A DNA stretch of 64,000 nt from Allium sativum (lineage: Eukaryota; Streptophyta; Magnoliopsida; Asparagales; Amaryllidaceae), in the NCBI GenBank assembly GCA_030737875.1, contig CM060912.1, forward strand, positions 457,192,310 through 457,256,309. Reading direction: 5' to 3'. Position numbers and translations under genes: made by a program. Each line of letters opens with the position of its first letter. Position 1 is the first letter of the stretch. The notes under the pieces are model-generated. The model was not told the origin of the DNA and ran no database searches. It worked only from the letters and a program-made list of their open reading frames with translations. Below, one piece after another: positions 55,187-64,000 of this stretch.

Positions 55187-55758
55187 GCCCATCCAAATCC
55201 TTCTCTGTTGCATCATGTTATAGATTCCTTGTTCAACCTGGGAGATGCTTCTCCTTCCCTCGTATCTGGAAATGCCGCTTGCCTCCGAGAGTTATCTTCT
55301 TTCAGTGGCTCCTTATTCATAATCGCATAAACACCAAAGTCAGACAGCGTCGCTTCAATATCAATGTCGATCCCTGTTGTGTGCTCTGTAATCAATGTAA
55401 TGAAACAATTTCTCATTTATTTTTCGAATGCGATTTCTCTTATGCAGTTTGGGCTGCAATCTGTTCCTTTATCCTAGGCTCAATCCCCTCCATCGGCTCT
55501 TTTTTTGATTATTGGCAATATAATCCCCCTGGCCCTCTTTTAGACTCCATGTTAGCTATTTTTTCATGGTGTGTTTGGTTAGAATGCAACGCTATTACCT
55601 TTGGCAGACCGGCTAAGCGATTGATGGGAACTTGTTATCATATTCTCCATCTTTTGGATTCATGGACAGGATTGGCGAGGCATGCTTGTTTCAGACTTTC
55701 TCTCCCAATGCCGCAATCTCCAGGGTCCCAAGGTAGCAGCACCCTCTTCCCACGTTAA
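55187..55758 (+). pseudogene. LINE ORF2 C-terminal zinc domain (zf-RVT)
   Basis: Continues in another frame: DTIYWALGPSKSFSVASCYRFL overlaps the end of the RT frame, then FPRIWKCRLPPRVIFFQWLLIHNRINTK and DPCCVLCNQCNETISHLFFECDFSYAVW, with the C..C, H and C of the zf-RVT domain of plant LINEs. It ends at a stop at 55756-55758 after a weakly conserved tail. Confidence 0.92.
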
Positions 55759-56018
55759 GCTCGGTGGTGTTCACTCCTGCTCTATATTAGTTCTATCTTG
55801 AATGCAGTATTTTGGTTGTGTACTGTTTTATATTTGGCTAGCTATTGTATATGTAGTTGTGTATGCTTTGGTACTTATCTAAAGACCTGCTTGGTCTGAA
55901 CTTATGTCTCTTTTGGCTACTGGTCAAGCTTTGTTGACCAGCTTATATCTTCTACTACTATATTAACTCGTAATCGGCTGTGTAGTTTCACGCTACACAC
56001 CCGTCTTCCTCAAGAAAG

Positions 56019-56033
56019 AACATGATAATATGA
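56019..56033. repeat. LINE target-site duplication, right copy
   Basis: AACATGATAATATGA, identical to 53754-53768. Confidence 0.92.
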
Positions 56034-56600
56034 GGTTCTTGTCAATTTTGCTTCTACACAAACCTGACATTTATAGTTTGAATCTATATTGCATTTTGGT
56101 ATAAATTCTGGATTAATCAATTGATCAATGTATCAAGGTTTACATGCCCTAATCTAGAATGTCATATGTTAGAAGATTCAACAATATAAGTAGAAGATTA
56201 ACTTTTCATATCATTGTGTGGTACAACAGTGATTACATTTGCTTTAAACAAACCATCACACACATGTCCTCTTCTAACATATACTCCATTCTTGGAAAGC
56301 ACAAATTTATCAACTTCAAAGATCAATTTGAAGCCATGCTTGCTCAGTAACGATCTTGAAATCAGGTTCTTGCGAATTTCTGGAATATGGAGAACATCAT
56401 TTAAAGTCAGTTCCTTTCCAGAAGTCAGTTTCAACACAACTTTTCCTTTTTCTTTGACCTTTGAACTAGAAGAATTGACCATAAAAAGCAGTTCAGCATC
56501 AATTGCAGTTTTATAGGTTGTAAACATCCACTTGTTAGCACATATGTGTCGAGTGGCTCCAGTGTCTACAAACCATTCCTTTGAGTTACCAACAAGGTTG
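56034..56600 (-). pseudogene. Element F protease, pre-integrase and integrase zinc domain
   Basis: On the minus strand: [20 protein letters not shown] (protease active site DTG intact, about 56535-56590), open frame 56198-56527 with [49 protein letters not shown] and [20 protein letters not shown]; then remnants of WHSRLGHVN and the KCQVCVEAKLTRTSY Cys pair next to the LINE, with stops. This is the standard copia order up to integrase. Confidence 0.88.
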
Positions 56601-56960
56601 CATTATGATATTACTGCACATAAATCAAGATCAGAAATGCCTTTTGAAACATCAGCCGTATTTGTTTCTAACTTCTTCTTTTTAGGTGCATGGCATTCGG
56701 CTGCTTTGTGCCCCTTCTTTCCACAGTTATGGTAAGACCCCAGAAATTTCTTTGACTTCTTAGGAGCATTCTCCCTTTTTCTTTTGTTAGTCTTGTCCGA
56801 CTCAACAATACTTGCTTTGGCAGCAGTATTCTGAGAAATTCATTTCTCAGAATTTTTGTTATCTTCCTCAATGCAAAGCCAAACTATGAGATCTTCCATT
56901 GTCATTTCCTTATGCTTGTGCTTAAAGTAATTTTTGAAGTCCTTCCAAGAAGGAGGCAAT
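56601..56960 (-). pseudogene. Element F gag C-terminal part, truncated by element E
   Basis: Minus-strand reading starts at 56960 with LPPSWKDFKNYFKHKHKEMTMEDLIVWLCIEEDNKNSEK, a stop near 56840, then a Lys/Arg-rich region and the zinc knuckle CHNCGKKGHKAAEC (CX2CX4HX4C intact, about 56690-56731). The N-terminal part of gag and the 5' LTR are to the right of element E, outside the window. Confidence 0.88.
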
Positions 56961-57162
56961 TGTAACACCCCATAATTTCGTTAACATTAGAAATGATAAA
57001 TTAAATAATAATTAATTTAACATTAAGAATCAAGGGAAACTGACTACGTCATAACGTCTGTCTTGAAATTATGGTCAGGGTAGACACCTAGTTTGCGTAT
57101 AACGGATAACATATGAAGAAGTTACAGACGATAAAAGTTTGAAAATCAAAACCATGTATAAC

Positions 57163-57185
57163 TGGCGCACTTTCCAAGTGCGCCA
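57163..57185 (+). repeat. TGGCGCACTT palindrome in the E LTR
   Basis: TGGCGCACTT-TCC-AAGTGCGCCA is a perfect 10-bp inverted repeat with a 3-nt loop, followed by a weaker second copy (GCACCTGTGAAGTGCGCC, about 57203-57220). It sits upstream of the TATA box at the place of the B palindrome module. Confidence 0.88.
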
Positions 57186-57899
57186 AGGCAATTTTGCACT
57201 GGAGCACCTGTGAAGTGCGCCCTGAATAGTTTTTGGGTATTCGGGCCTTTTCCACGTGGGAGGCGACCTGCGACCTGATTTACCTTAGGGCTTATGTGGC
57301 AGTCGGTTCCAGAGGTTTCTGCAGCTATAAATACATCGTTATTTCACATATTTCTTTATTAGAAATCATGGCGGCCAAACTCTACCGGAGTCTGAACTGA
57401 ACTAGGGTTCTCATCTTCTTTTATCAACTAAAGGAAATCAAATTCTGAGATTCAAGCATAGACTCAACACCAATTTCGTGTCTATCATCTTAGTAATCCA
57501 ATCATAGTGGTTGCTTTTAGGTTTAGATAAATAAAAGTGAATTATGAAAGGCTGCGATTTGGATACGTTGTAAACCTTGAATCTATGTTATTGTTAGATC
57601 TTACGCTATGTCATGATAGACCTATTTCTCTAGATCCAATTCAATTGTGATTACTCTACTATGTTATTATTGTGGATCTTGGTTTGTAATTATATTGTGG
57701 TTAATATAGATCTATTAATTTGGATAGTTATATAATTGGATAGATCTAATCATTTATGTAAATCATGAACGTATGTCACCTTCAATTGGTTAGGATTGGA
57801 TCTAAATCTTTATTTAATTGTAACTTTTATAACATGTTATGATGTTGATTTGTGTACATCTTTTTCTAACCTAGTAGATCTAATTTATGTGGATACTGA

Positions 57900-58110
57900 A
57901 ACTGTTAGATAGATGTAGATTATCTCCTTATGTTATCATGTTAGATATATTTTATATGATCTAAATTATCACCTTATGTTATCATGTTAGATATATTTTA
58001 TGTGATCTAATTTATCACCTTGCATTGTCATGTTAGATCTTTTTCAACCTCTAGATCTGAATTATGCGATCTAATTTATCACCTTGTGTTACCATGTTAG
58101 ATCTAAACCG
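57900..58110 (+). repeat. Direct repeats in the E LTR
   Basis: TATCACCTTATGTTATCATG and TTAGATATATTTTATGTGAT recur four or five times with growing divergence; B has only one or two equivalents here, so E gained copies. Confidence 0.75.
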
Positions 58111-60084
58111 ACTGGACATTTAAATTGCTTTGATTTAGATCTTACTATGCTTATTGTGACATCATAGCTATTGACCCCCAATCATTCATCAGTTTTATGT
58201 CCACCTTGTTATGATGACAATTTCATGTCCATGCCAGTATGTATGTTCAACTTATTATCATGCCAATTTATGTTTATGCCAAGATGATCATTTTAGTTAT
58301 ATTTCCATTATTTTTCCTATTATCATTTATGACTAGGCTATTGTCTAGCCTAAGCATGTTGCCAATTTTGTGAGGGCGCTAGTTAAGAAATGGAAAAAAG
58401 GGATATAAATGGCATAATTTGAATATGAACATTTTTGGACATGTAATTCAAATTATTGAGTAATATAGATATTGACACCTATAAATGGAAAGGATTAATT
58501 AATTGGTAAATTAATTAAAAATGGAATGTCTAGTAATTAAAATTAGGAATTGTAATTATACTTATGACATGAGGTTAGATTACATTAGTGGTGGAAGTCT
58601 GCCTGGACCCGACCGGCATATCCAGCAGCCAATAATGTTGAACCTAATGTAGGAGGTCTAAGTATGCAAATACGATTGGGCTAAGACATGGGGTTTGACC
58701 CAACTGTGGAATAAGACTGCCCAGACCTGACCGGCATATCCAGCATCCACACGTTGTAGGCCTAATGTGGGAGGTCTAGCCCATTATAAACCATAAAAGG
58801 ACATGGTAATGAATTGGACTACTTAACCAAATCAAATCCATAGGGATTGTATAATTGTGAACTAAGGTTAGGGTTAAGTAAATTGATTGGATAGTGGATT
58901 TGTTAAGCAAATCTGGAAGGGTGGGTAATATTTAAATATAGGCCCACAACTTAACCCGATAAGGTTATGTAATTCAAAGACACCTAGTGGTATACATAAC
59001 CGGAGAAAATAATAAAGTTATGTTATTAAAGACACCTTTTAGGGTAAGCATAACTGATAATGGGCTATGTAATTAAAGACATCTAGTGGTATACATAGTC
59101 AGTGAAAAACCTATTGGGGGATACAAGACAAAAGGGGAGAGCTTGTATCATATTGTGTGGGACCCATTTCAGTCAGTAACCCGGAGTAGGTATCAAGTAA
59201 AGTACTCCGTACTAGGAGAAGAAGGGGCATTCTTACTGACTGATTATAAGAGATCCAAACGTGATGGAAGGTGTGGGCGGTGCAAACCGACCGGGCCTTG
59301 TGCGTGCGTGGGCCGGGCAGAAGGGGATAAGACGACCATGACATCAGTAGATACGGTTGTGCACATCTTGGGAACTGAAGTGTTGCCACTTTATGTAGTG
59401 ATACCTCCTACTATGGGGCCAGCACACTATGGAGTGGGAGCCGATCAATTAGGGTAGTGGTTAGGGTATATTTTGGACATATGCCCTAAGTCTACACCTT
59501 ATAGTAGAAGGGATCATCTTATTTCTTGTTATACTAGTAATAGTGCAGAGTAATCATTAGAGAAGTGTATACACCTTACCTTGTCACCTGCCATTTATGT
59601 AGTGATCTATCTTATCCACTTTATATGCCTATCATGTTACTTTTATTTATTTACTGGCTAAAAGTAACTAGACTCGCCAGACTTTATGTCTGACCCTTTT
59701 GTTTCTCCTTCTTTCTTCTGTTCCCCCCGGTTCTCAGGGAGGAAACACTTAGGCTTAGTCTGGACTTAGATATCATCTTGCTGAAGTATAGCTCAAGTCC
59801 TTGCTTCTACTATGGCTTAACTCTTTCAATTGGGGAATTATGTTTTATATTCTTATGTACTCTGATGATGCAAGACAGAAGTTATTTTATTAAAATGGTT
59901 TTTGTGACTTATGATATTGTGGACCACGGTATTATGTTTTATGTTGAAATAAAAGTTTAAATTTCCGCTGCTATCTTATTTATATCTGTCTTGTAATTAT
60001 TCTGTGTCTGTTTACCTTTAATGCTTCACGAAACTTAATGCATTCTCTTAGTGAGTGACATTAACGGACGTGGGGTGTCACACT

Positions 60085-60096
60085 TGGTATCAGAGC
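60085..60096 (+). other. Element E primer-binding site
   Basis: TGGTATCAGAGC, 2 nt after the LTR, the unmutated initiator tRNA-Met site. Confidence 0.93.
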
Positions 60097-60262
60097 TGAA
60101 GGTGACCATATTAGATAAAAGTTTTTGAAAATTATTTTCAAAAAGGTTTTAGAAGAAAGTATTTTCATAAAGGAAAGTCTATTTCGAAAAACATTCCCAA
60201 AAAAGCCATATGTAGTATCCTTCGGTCCTTTATCTAAATTTCTTCCTTTTTCCTTTTTCAGC

Positions 60263-61200
60263 ATGTTCGACGAACAAAACATTTTTAATATCCTAGAAGG
60301 CGTCACAATACCCGGATGGTTCCGTAGGTATTTTGAGGCCACGACACCTACCGAAGGCCAAAGAAATTTTCCTTCCCCAGCTGCACCAGTTGTTCCTCCC
60401 CTCCAAAAATAGATAACTTCGCCAAGATTTGCAAGGACTTCCGTGCTATGGGAGGGAAGCCATTCCATGGGAATGAGACATTCGTAGAAGCTCAGAATTG
60501 GCTCAAGGAGACCAAGGATTTATTTGTAATCTTTGAAGTAGAGGATATAAGGAAGGTTCAGTTAGCTGCCTAACTACTGAAGGACGAAGCCTCATTTTGG
60601 TGGGAAGTCACTCAGGCTGGACGTCCGGTGGAAAAATTGGGAAGATTTTAGACAAAGGTTCGAAATGAAATTTCTTTCCCAAGCTGAAAGCAACATGCAG
60701 GTGGAGAGATTCTTAGCACTCAAACAAGGAAACTTGACGATAAACGAGTATGTGAATAAATTCAACCAACTAGCAAGGTTCGTTTTAGAGTTGGTGGATA
60801 CGCCGCACAAAAGGGCTTGCGATTTGCAAAAGAGCTGAATGAGCCTCTGTATGATTTAGCCATGTCCCATATTCCAATGGGTTCCACTTTCGAAAAGCTT
60901 GTTAATATGGCCCTAATGCGCGAGGAAGGCAAGAGAGAAAATAAGGCTGAAAAGACATCGTAAAATAGGAACGTGCGGCCCAAGAAGGGGCAGCAGCAAC
61001 GACAGAAGAAAGGGGGGAAGAATGATAAAGGCAAGGATAAGAGATAAAGTCAGAATTGTGGGAAGGAAGGTCATTTGGTTAAAGACTGTAAGCGAAGGAA
61101 GAACTATTGCTACCACTGTGGAGAGGCCGGACACTTTGCTAAAGAGTGCCCGAAGAAACGGAGATCACAGGGACAAGGTCAAAGGGCAAAAAATTCTTGA
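60263..61200 (+). pseudogene. Element E gag
   Basis: Starts at ATG 60263 (MFDEQNIFNILEGVTIPGWFRRYF), the start lost in element B. It continues NFAKICKDFRAMGGKPFHGNETFVE, WLKETKDLFVIFEVED, a stop near 60570, KDEASFWWEV, a frameshift near 60640, VERFLALKQGNLTINEYV, another frameshift near 60810, and IPMGSTFEKLVNMALM. The first zinc knuckle has its first Cys changed to Ser (SQNCGKEGHLVKDC); the second, CYHCGEAGHFAKEC, is intact. A TAA lies before the knuckles (about 60961) and another after DKDKR-like basic residues. Confidence 0.88.
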
Positions 61201-61737
61201 GGGCAGGTGCATGCTTTCGTGACCAGTGCTTCTGATTGAGGTAGAAAAATTTCCATGGAAGGTTTAATTTCTTTTTCAAACCATCCTGTTAGAACACTTT
61301 TTGGTTCTGGTGCTTTACATTCATTTATATCAAGTTTTGTAGTTGAATCTCTGCACTTAGTTACTAGAATGGTAGTGGATCCCGTAGTTGTTTCAAACCC
61401 CATTGGGGGTTCGTCTCATTTATCTATGATTTGTCGGGGTTTGAAAATATCTGTGTTGGGCGCCGAGTTTGAATGCGACGCGTATATGCTTGGGTTTACG
61501 GGCTATGGGTTGATTCTAGGAATGGATTGGCTTACCATGTATGGTGCCATTCTGGATTGTGAGAAGAGGATTGTTAGGCTTCTGGCTTGTCATGGGAGAA
61601 CCCTCGACATTTCTTGTGACCCACAAGGGTCGGTTATGCTTAGTTCCTTAGAGTCTCTTGATGCATCTATCAACGATCTGCAATCTGTTTCAGTAGTCTG
61701 GGATTTTTCCGATGTTTTTGGTGAGGTTCGGGGTTAA
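61201..61737 (+). pseudogene. Element E aspartic protease domain
   Basis: The open frame from 61255 gives EGLISFSNHPVRTLFGSGALHSFISS, where the catalytic Asp of the DSGA motif is Gly, so the protease is dead. It proceeds through NPIGGSSHLSMICRGLKISVLG, GLILGMDWLTMYGAILDC and SVVWDFSDVFGEVRG, then a TAA at 61735-61737 where B has a continuing frame. Confidence 0.9.
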
Positions 61738-63060
61738 CCTCCAAGGCGTGAGATTGACTTTCGCATATATCTAGTGGAAAATGCAAAGCCAGTTGCATTG
61801 CCAGTGCGCTAATATGGCTCCAAGGGAAAGGAGGGAGCTGAGTAACCAAGTAGGGGAGCCACTTGAGAATGGGTTTATCAGACGAAGTATATCTAAATGG
61901 GGTGCTCCAGTAGTATTTGCAACTAAGGCGGATGGCTCGCTTCGTTTGTGTGTTGACTATAGGGAGCTGAATAAACTCACTAAGAAGAATATGCACCGAC
62001 TTCCGAGGATTGTTGATTTATTTGATCAACTTGTTGGTGCCTCGATATTTTCTCAGTTAGACTTGGCCATAGGGTTCCATCAGTTGAGGGTGGCTGAGGA
62101 CAGCGTAGATAAGACTGCCTTTAGAACTCCGGATGGTTTCTTTGAATGGCTAGTTATGCCTTTTGGGCTGATGAAGCACCTGTCTATTTTGTTGATCTGA
62201 TGAGTAGGGTGTTTCGGGAGTTCCTAAATAAATTTTTTGTAGTCTTTGTCGATGATATTTAGATCTTCTCCAAAAGTGAAGAAGAGCATGCCCAACATTT
62301 GAAAGAAGTTTTGAAAACTCTCCATGACCATCAGCTTAAAGAAAAATTCTCCAAATGCCATTTTTGGAGAAAAGAGGTGAGATTCATAGGGGCATGTGGT
62401 CTCCAAAAAAGGGATGGTGGTAGATCCCGCGAAGGTGGTTATAGTGCAAGATTGGCAAGTTCCTAAAAATGCAACTGAGGTGAGAAGCTTTCTTGGGTTA
62501 GCAGGTTACTATAGGAAGTTCATTAAGGACTTCACAAAGATATCAGCCCCACTCACTAGGCTGACGAAGAAGAACTTGGCATTTCATGGGATATAGACTG
62601 TGACGTTGCTTTCCATTGACCGAAGATGGCTCTGACAACATCCCCAGTCTTGACCTTACCTAACGGGAATAAAGTGTTTACCGTTTACACTGATGGATGC
62701 GGTACATGGCTTGGTGCGTTTCTATTGTAAGAAGGGAAAGTAGTGTGTTGTGCGGGTAGACAGTTGAGAGTTCATGAAAAGAACTACCCCACACATAATC
62801 TAGAGATAGCTGCCATAGTGTTTGCATTAAAGACGTGGCATCATTATCTACTTGGAGAGAAGTTCGAGTTATACACCGATCATAAATCTCTCAAGTATCT
62901 GTTCTCGTAGAAGGATCTCAATTTAAGGTAACAACGGTGGATGGACATTCTAGCTTCTTATGATTTTGAGATTTCTTATATCGCTGGCAAGGGTAATGTG
63001 GTGGCAGATGCACTAAGTAGGCATAGGGTGGCCCTGAGTCCTCTGTTTGTGGAAAGAAAG
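61738..63060 (+). pseudogene. Element E reverse transcriptase and RNase H
   Basis: [87 protein letters not shown]; then one base is missing near 62175 and the frame shifts. The palm continues with VVFVDDI, where the DD pair is kept but the next codon is TAG (about 62260). Thumb and connection: [18 protein letters not shown] (62490 on). RNase H: VYTDGCGTWLGAF with the first Asp kept, [11 protein letters not shown], a TAG, and VADALSR at 63000-63030. Several further frame changes lie near 62400, 62590 and 62730. Confidence 0.9.
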
Positions 63061-64000
63061 TACTTGGAGTTCATATCAGCTTTTGATTTTAGACCCTCCA
63101 TCGAGATTTTGCCTGATTTGTTTGCATCCTTGGAGATACAACTGACTCTTATGGACCAGATAGGAGCTTCGCAACAAGGTGACCCACAGATTCTAGACAT
63201 CATGGATATGCTTAGAATAAGGGAGACTTCTAGTCATCTCAGCAGATATGCCATAGATGAAAAGGGGTGGTTGCGACGAGATGGAAGGCTGTGTTCCTCA
63301 AAATGGAAGCTTGGTAAAGGAAGTCCTAGAAGAAGCGCACCATTCTAAGATGACCATTCACCAGGCGGTGATAAGATGTATAGGACATAAAAGGGTTTTC
63401 TTTTGGGCTGGGATGAAGAAAAATGTGGACGAATTTGTTTCCCAATGTTTAGTTTGCCAGCAAGTCAAAGCTGAGCAAAAGAAGCCTGGTGGTTTACTTC
63501 ATCCTTTGAAGGTTACTCAGTGGAAATGGGAGAGCGTCTATATGGATTTCATAGATAGTTTGCCTAGATCGAAGAAAGGCAACACCAGTATCTGAGTTGT
63601 GGTAGATAGACTCACTAAGAGCGCTCACTTTATTTCAGTTAAGAGTAAGAGGACGACATCGTGGTTGGCATCAATTTATGTGCGTGAGATAGTTCGTCTT
63701 CATGGAGTTCCTTCCAGCATCATGAGCGATCGTGACCCCATCTTCACCAGTGAATTTTGGAGGAGCTTGCAAGAAGCATTAGTTACACAGTTGCTTTTAA
63801 GCACTGCTTATCATCCTCAGACCGGTGGGCAAACGGAGAGGGTGAACAGAATTCTAGAAGATCTTTTAAGGTTGTGTATCCTAGACTTCGGAGGGACTTG
63901 GGAAGAGGATCTTCCTTTAGTAGAGTTTGCATATAATAACGGTTATCAAGCTAGCATCGGCATGACACCCTTCGAAGCGTTGTACGGACGACCCTGTAGA
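63061..64000 (+). pseudogene. Element E integrase, cut by the window end
   Basis: [21 protein letters not shown] leads to SRYAIDEKGWLRRDGRL. Zinc domain: HHSKMTIH, then one base is lost (63361) and the frame shifts; CLVCQQVKAEQKK keeps both Cys. Core: YMDFIDSLPRSKKGNTSI (first Asp), a TGA where Trp is expected (about 63594), RLHGVPSSIMSDRDPIF (second Asp), YHPQTGGQTERVNRILED (Glu), AYNNGYQASIGMTPFEALYGRPCR at the window edge. The DDE triad survives. Confidence 0.9.

Larger units (their letters stand above)
53769..56018 (+). mobile_element. 5'-truncated L1-type LINE inside copia element F
   Basis: A 2.25-kb non-LTR retrotransposon fragment on the plus strand, opposite to its host element. It begins in mid-RT of ORF2 and so lacks ORF1 and the endonuclease, the usual 5' truncation. 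It ends near CAAGAAAG before the right target copy, without a clear poly(A) run. A 15-bp duplication flanks it. Untranslated sequence runs from 55759 to 56018. Confidence 0.93.
49874..56960 (-). mobile_element. Element F: Ty1/copia retrotransposon broken by a LINE and by element E
   Basis: Minus-strand copia element. From left to right: 3' LTR, polypurine tract, RNase H, RT, integrase, a LINE insertion (53769-56018), integrase zinc domain, protease, zinc knuckle, gag. It is cut off in gag at 56960 by the 5' LTR of element E; the rest is outside the window. Protein sequence differs clearly from element C (another copia lineage). It has several stops and frameshifts. Confidence 0.9.
56961..60082 (+). 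repeat. Element E 5' LTR
   Basis: Ends TGTAACACCCCATAATTTC and GGGGTGTCACA, collinear with the B LTRs. A TATA box CTATAAATAC lies at about 57325-57334. In place of the GTCGAC module of B there is a different palindrome at 57163-57185. Short direct repeats with TTATCACCTT..ATGTTAGAT occur at 57900-58110, about four to five copies of a ~50-60-bp unit. Confidence 0.92.
56961..64000 (+). mobile_element. Element E: Ty3/gypsy chromovirus, same family as B, runs off the window
   Basis: Contains a 5' LTR of 3.1 kb, primer site, gag, protease, RT, RNase H and most of integrase; its right part is outside the window. It is inserted in the gag of copia element F. The left flank next to the LTR is GCAAT (56956-56960); the other target copy is not visible. 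Nucleotide and protein sequence follow element B closely in the coding region, with an independent set of lesions. Confidence 0.93.

Noticed and set aside
59086..59457. 123-codon frame with Cys-rich and Arg-rich parts
   Set aside because: It is in the E LTR; the matching stretches of the B LTRs (2160-2520 and 10140-10500) are broken, so it is not conserved as coding.

Overview
The window is plant nuclear DNA, almost certainly from an angiosperm and most likely a eudicot (inference from element types and AT-rich intergenic sequence). By eye about 85% of it is transposable elements, many nested in one another. I see no complete host gene, no rRNA or tRNA gene and no CRISPR array. Every element carries stops, frameshifts or deletions, so essentially all coding features are pseudogenes.

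Layout. 1-16031: a Ty3/gypsy chromovirus (element A, +). It enters at the left edge in reverse transcriptase, is split by a second gypsy chromovirus (element B, 310-11146, +, both LTRs, 5-6 bp target duplication), resumes at 11147 with RNase H, integrase and chromodomain, and ends in a 2.8-kb LTR that holds a ten-copy palindromic array. 16438-17668: a decayed Ty1/copia reverse transcriptase/RNase H fossil (-). 17669-20871: a probable solo gypsy-type LTR (-). 21403-26917: a Tnt1/Tork-like copia element C (-) with both LTRs and a 7-bp target repeat, carrying one frameshift and four in-frame stops. 26925-30585: unassigned AT-rich DNA. 30586 to about 33040: a second solo LTR (-), distantly related to that of B. 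33542-43934: gypsy chromovirus D (-), with both LTRs and a GAATC target duplication; its reverse transcriptase is interrupted by a 676-bp hAT-type MITE with an 8-bp target duplication. 44227-48102: a Mutator-like element (G) with about 115-bp terminal inverted repeats and a near-perfect 9-bp target duplication. It carries a GRF zinc-finger pseudogene and, convergent to it, a MuDR-type N-terminal remnant, plus a nested 570-bp foldback and repeated 20-bp palindromes. 48112-49873: possible host DNA with a site II/telo-box promoter signature. 49874-56960: copia element F (-), broken by a 5'-truncated L1-type LINE (53769-56018, 15-bp target duplication) and cut at its gag by gypsy element E (56961 to the window end, +, a relative of B).

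How the parts relate. Insertion order can be read directly: A before B; D before its MITE; F before both the LINE and E; the Mutator-like element probably before its foldback. A and D share LTR ends and C-terminal chromodomain sequence; B and E share LTR and gag-pol sequence. The elements with a readable primer-binding site use a site like initiator tRNA-Met. Compact palindrome modules sit just upstream of the TATA box in the B, E and solo-H LTRs, but the module sequence differs between families; a larger palindromic array sits in the A LTR, downstream of its TATA box. The least explained parts are the Mutator-like element with its palindromes and foldback, the LTR palindrome modules, and the possible host promoter/exon remnants at 48.2-49.5 kb.
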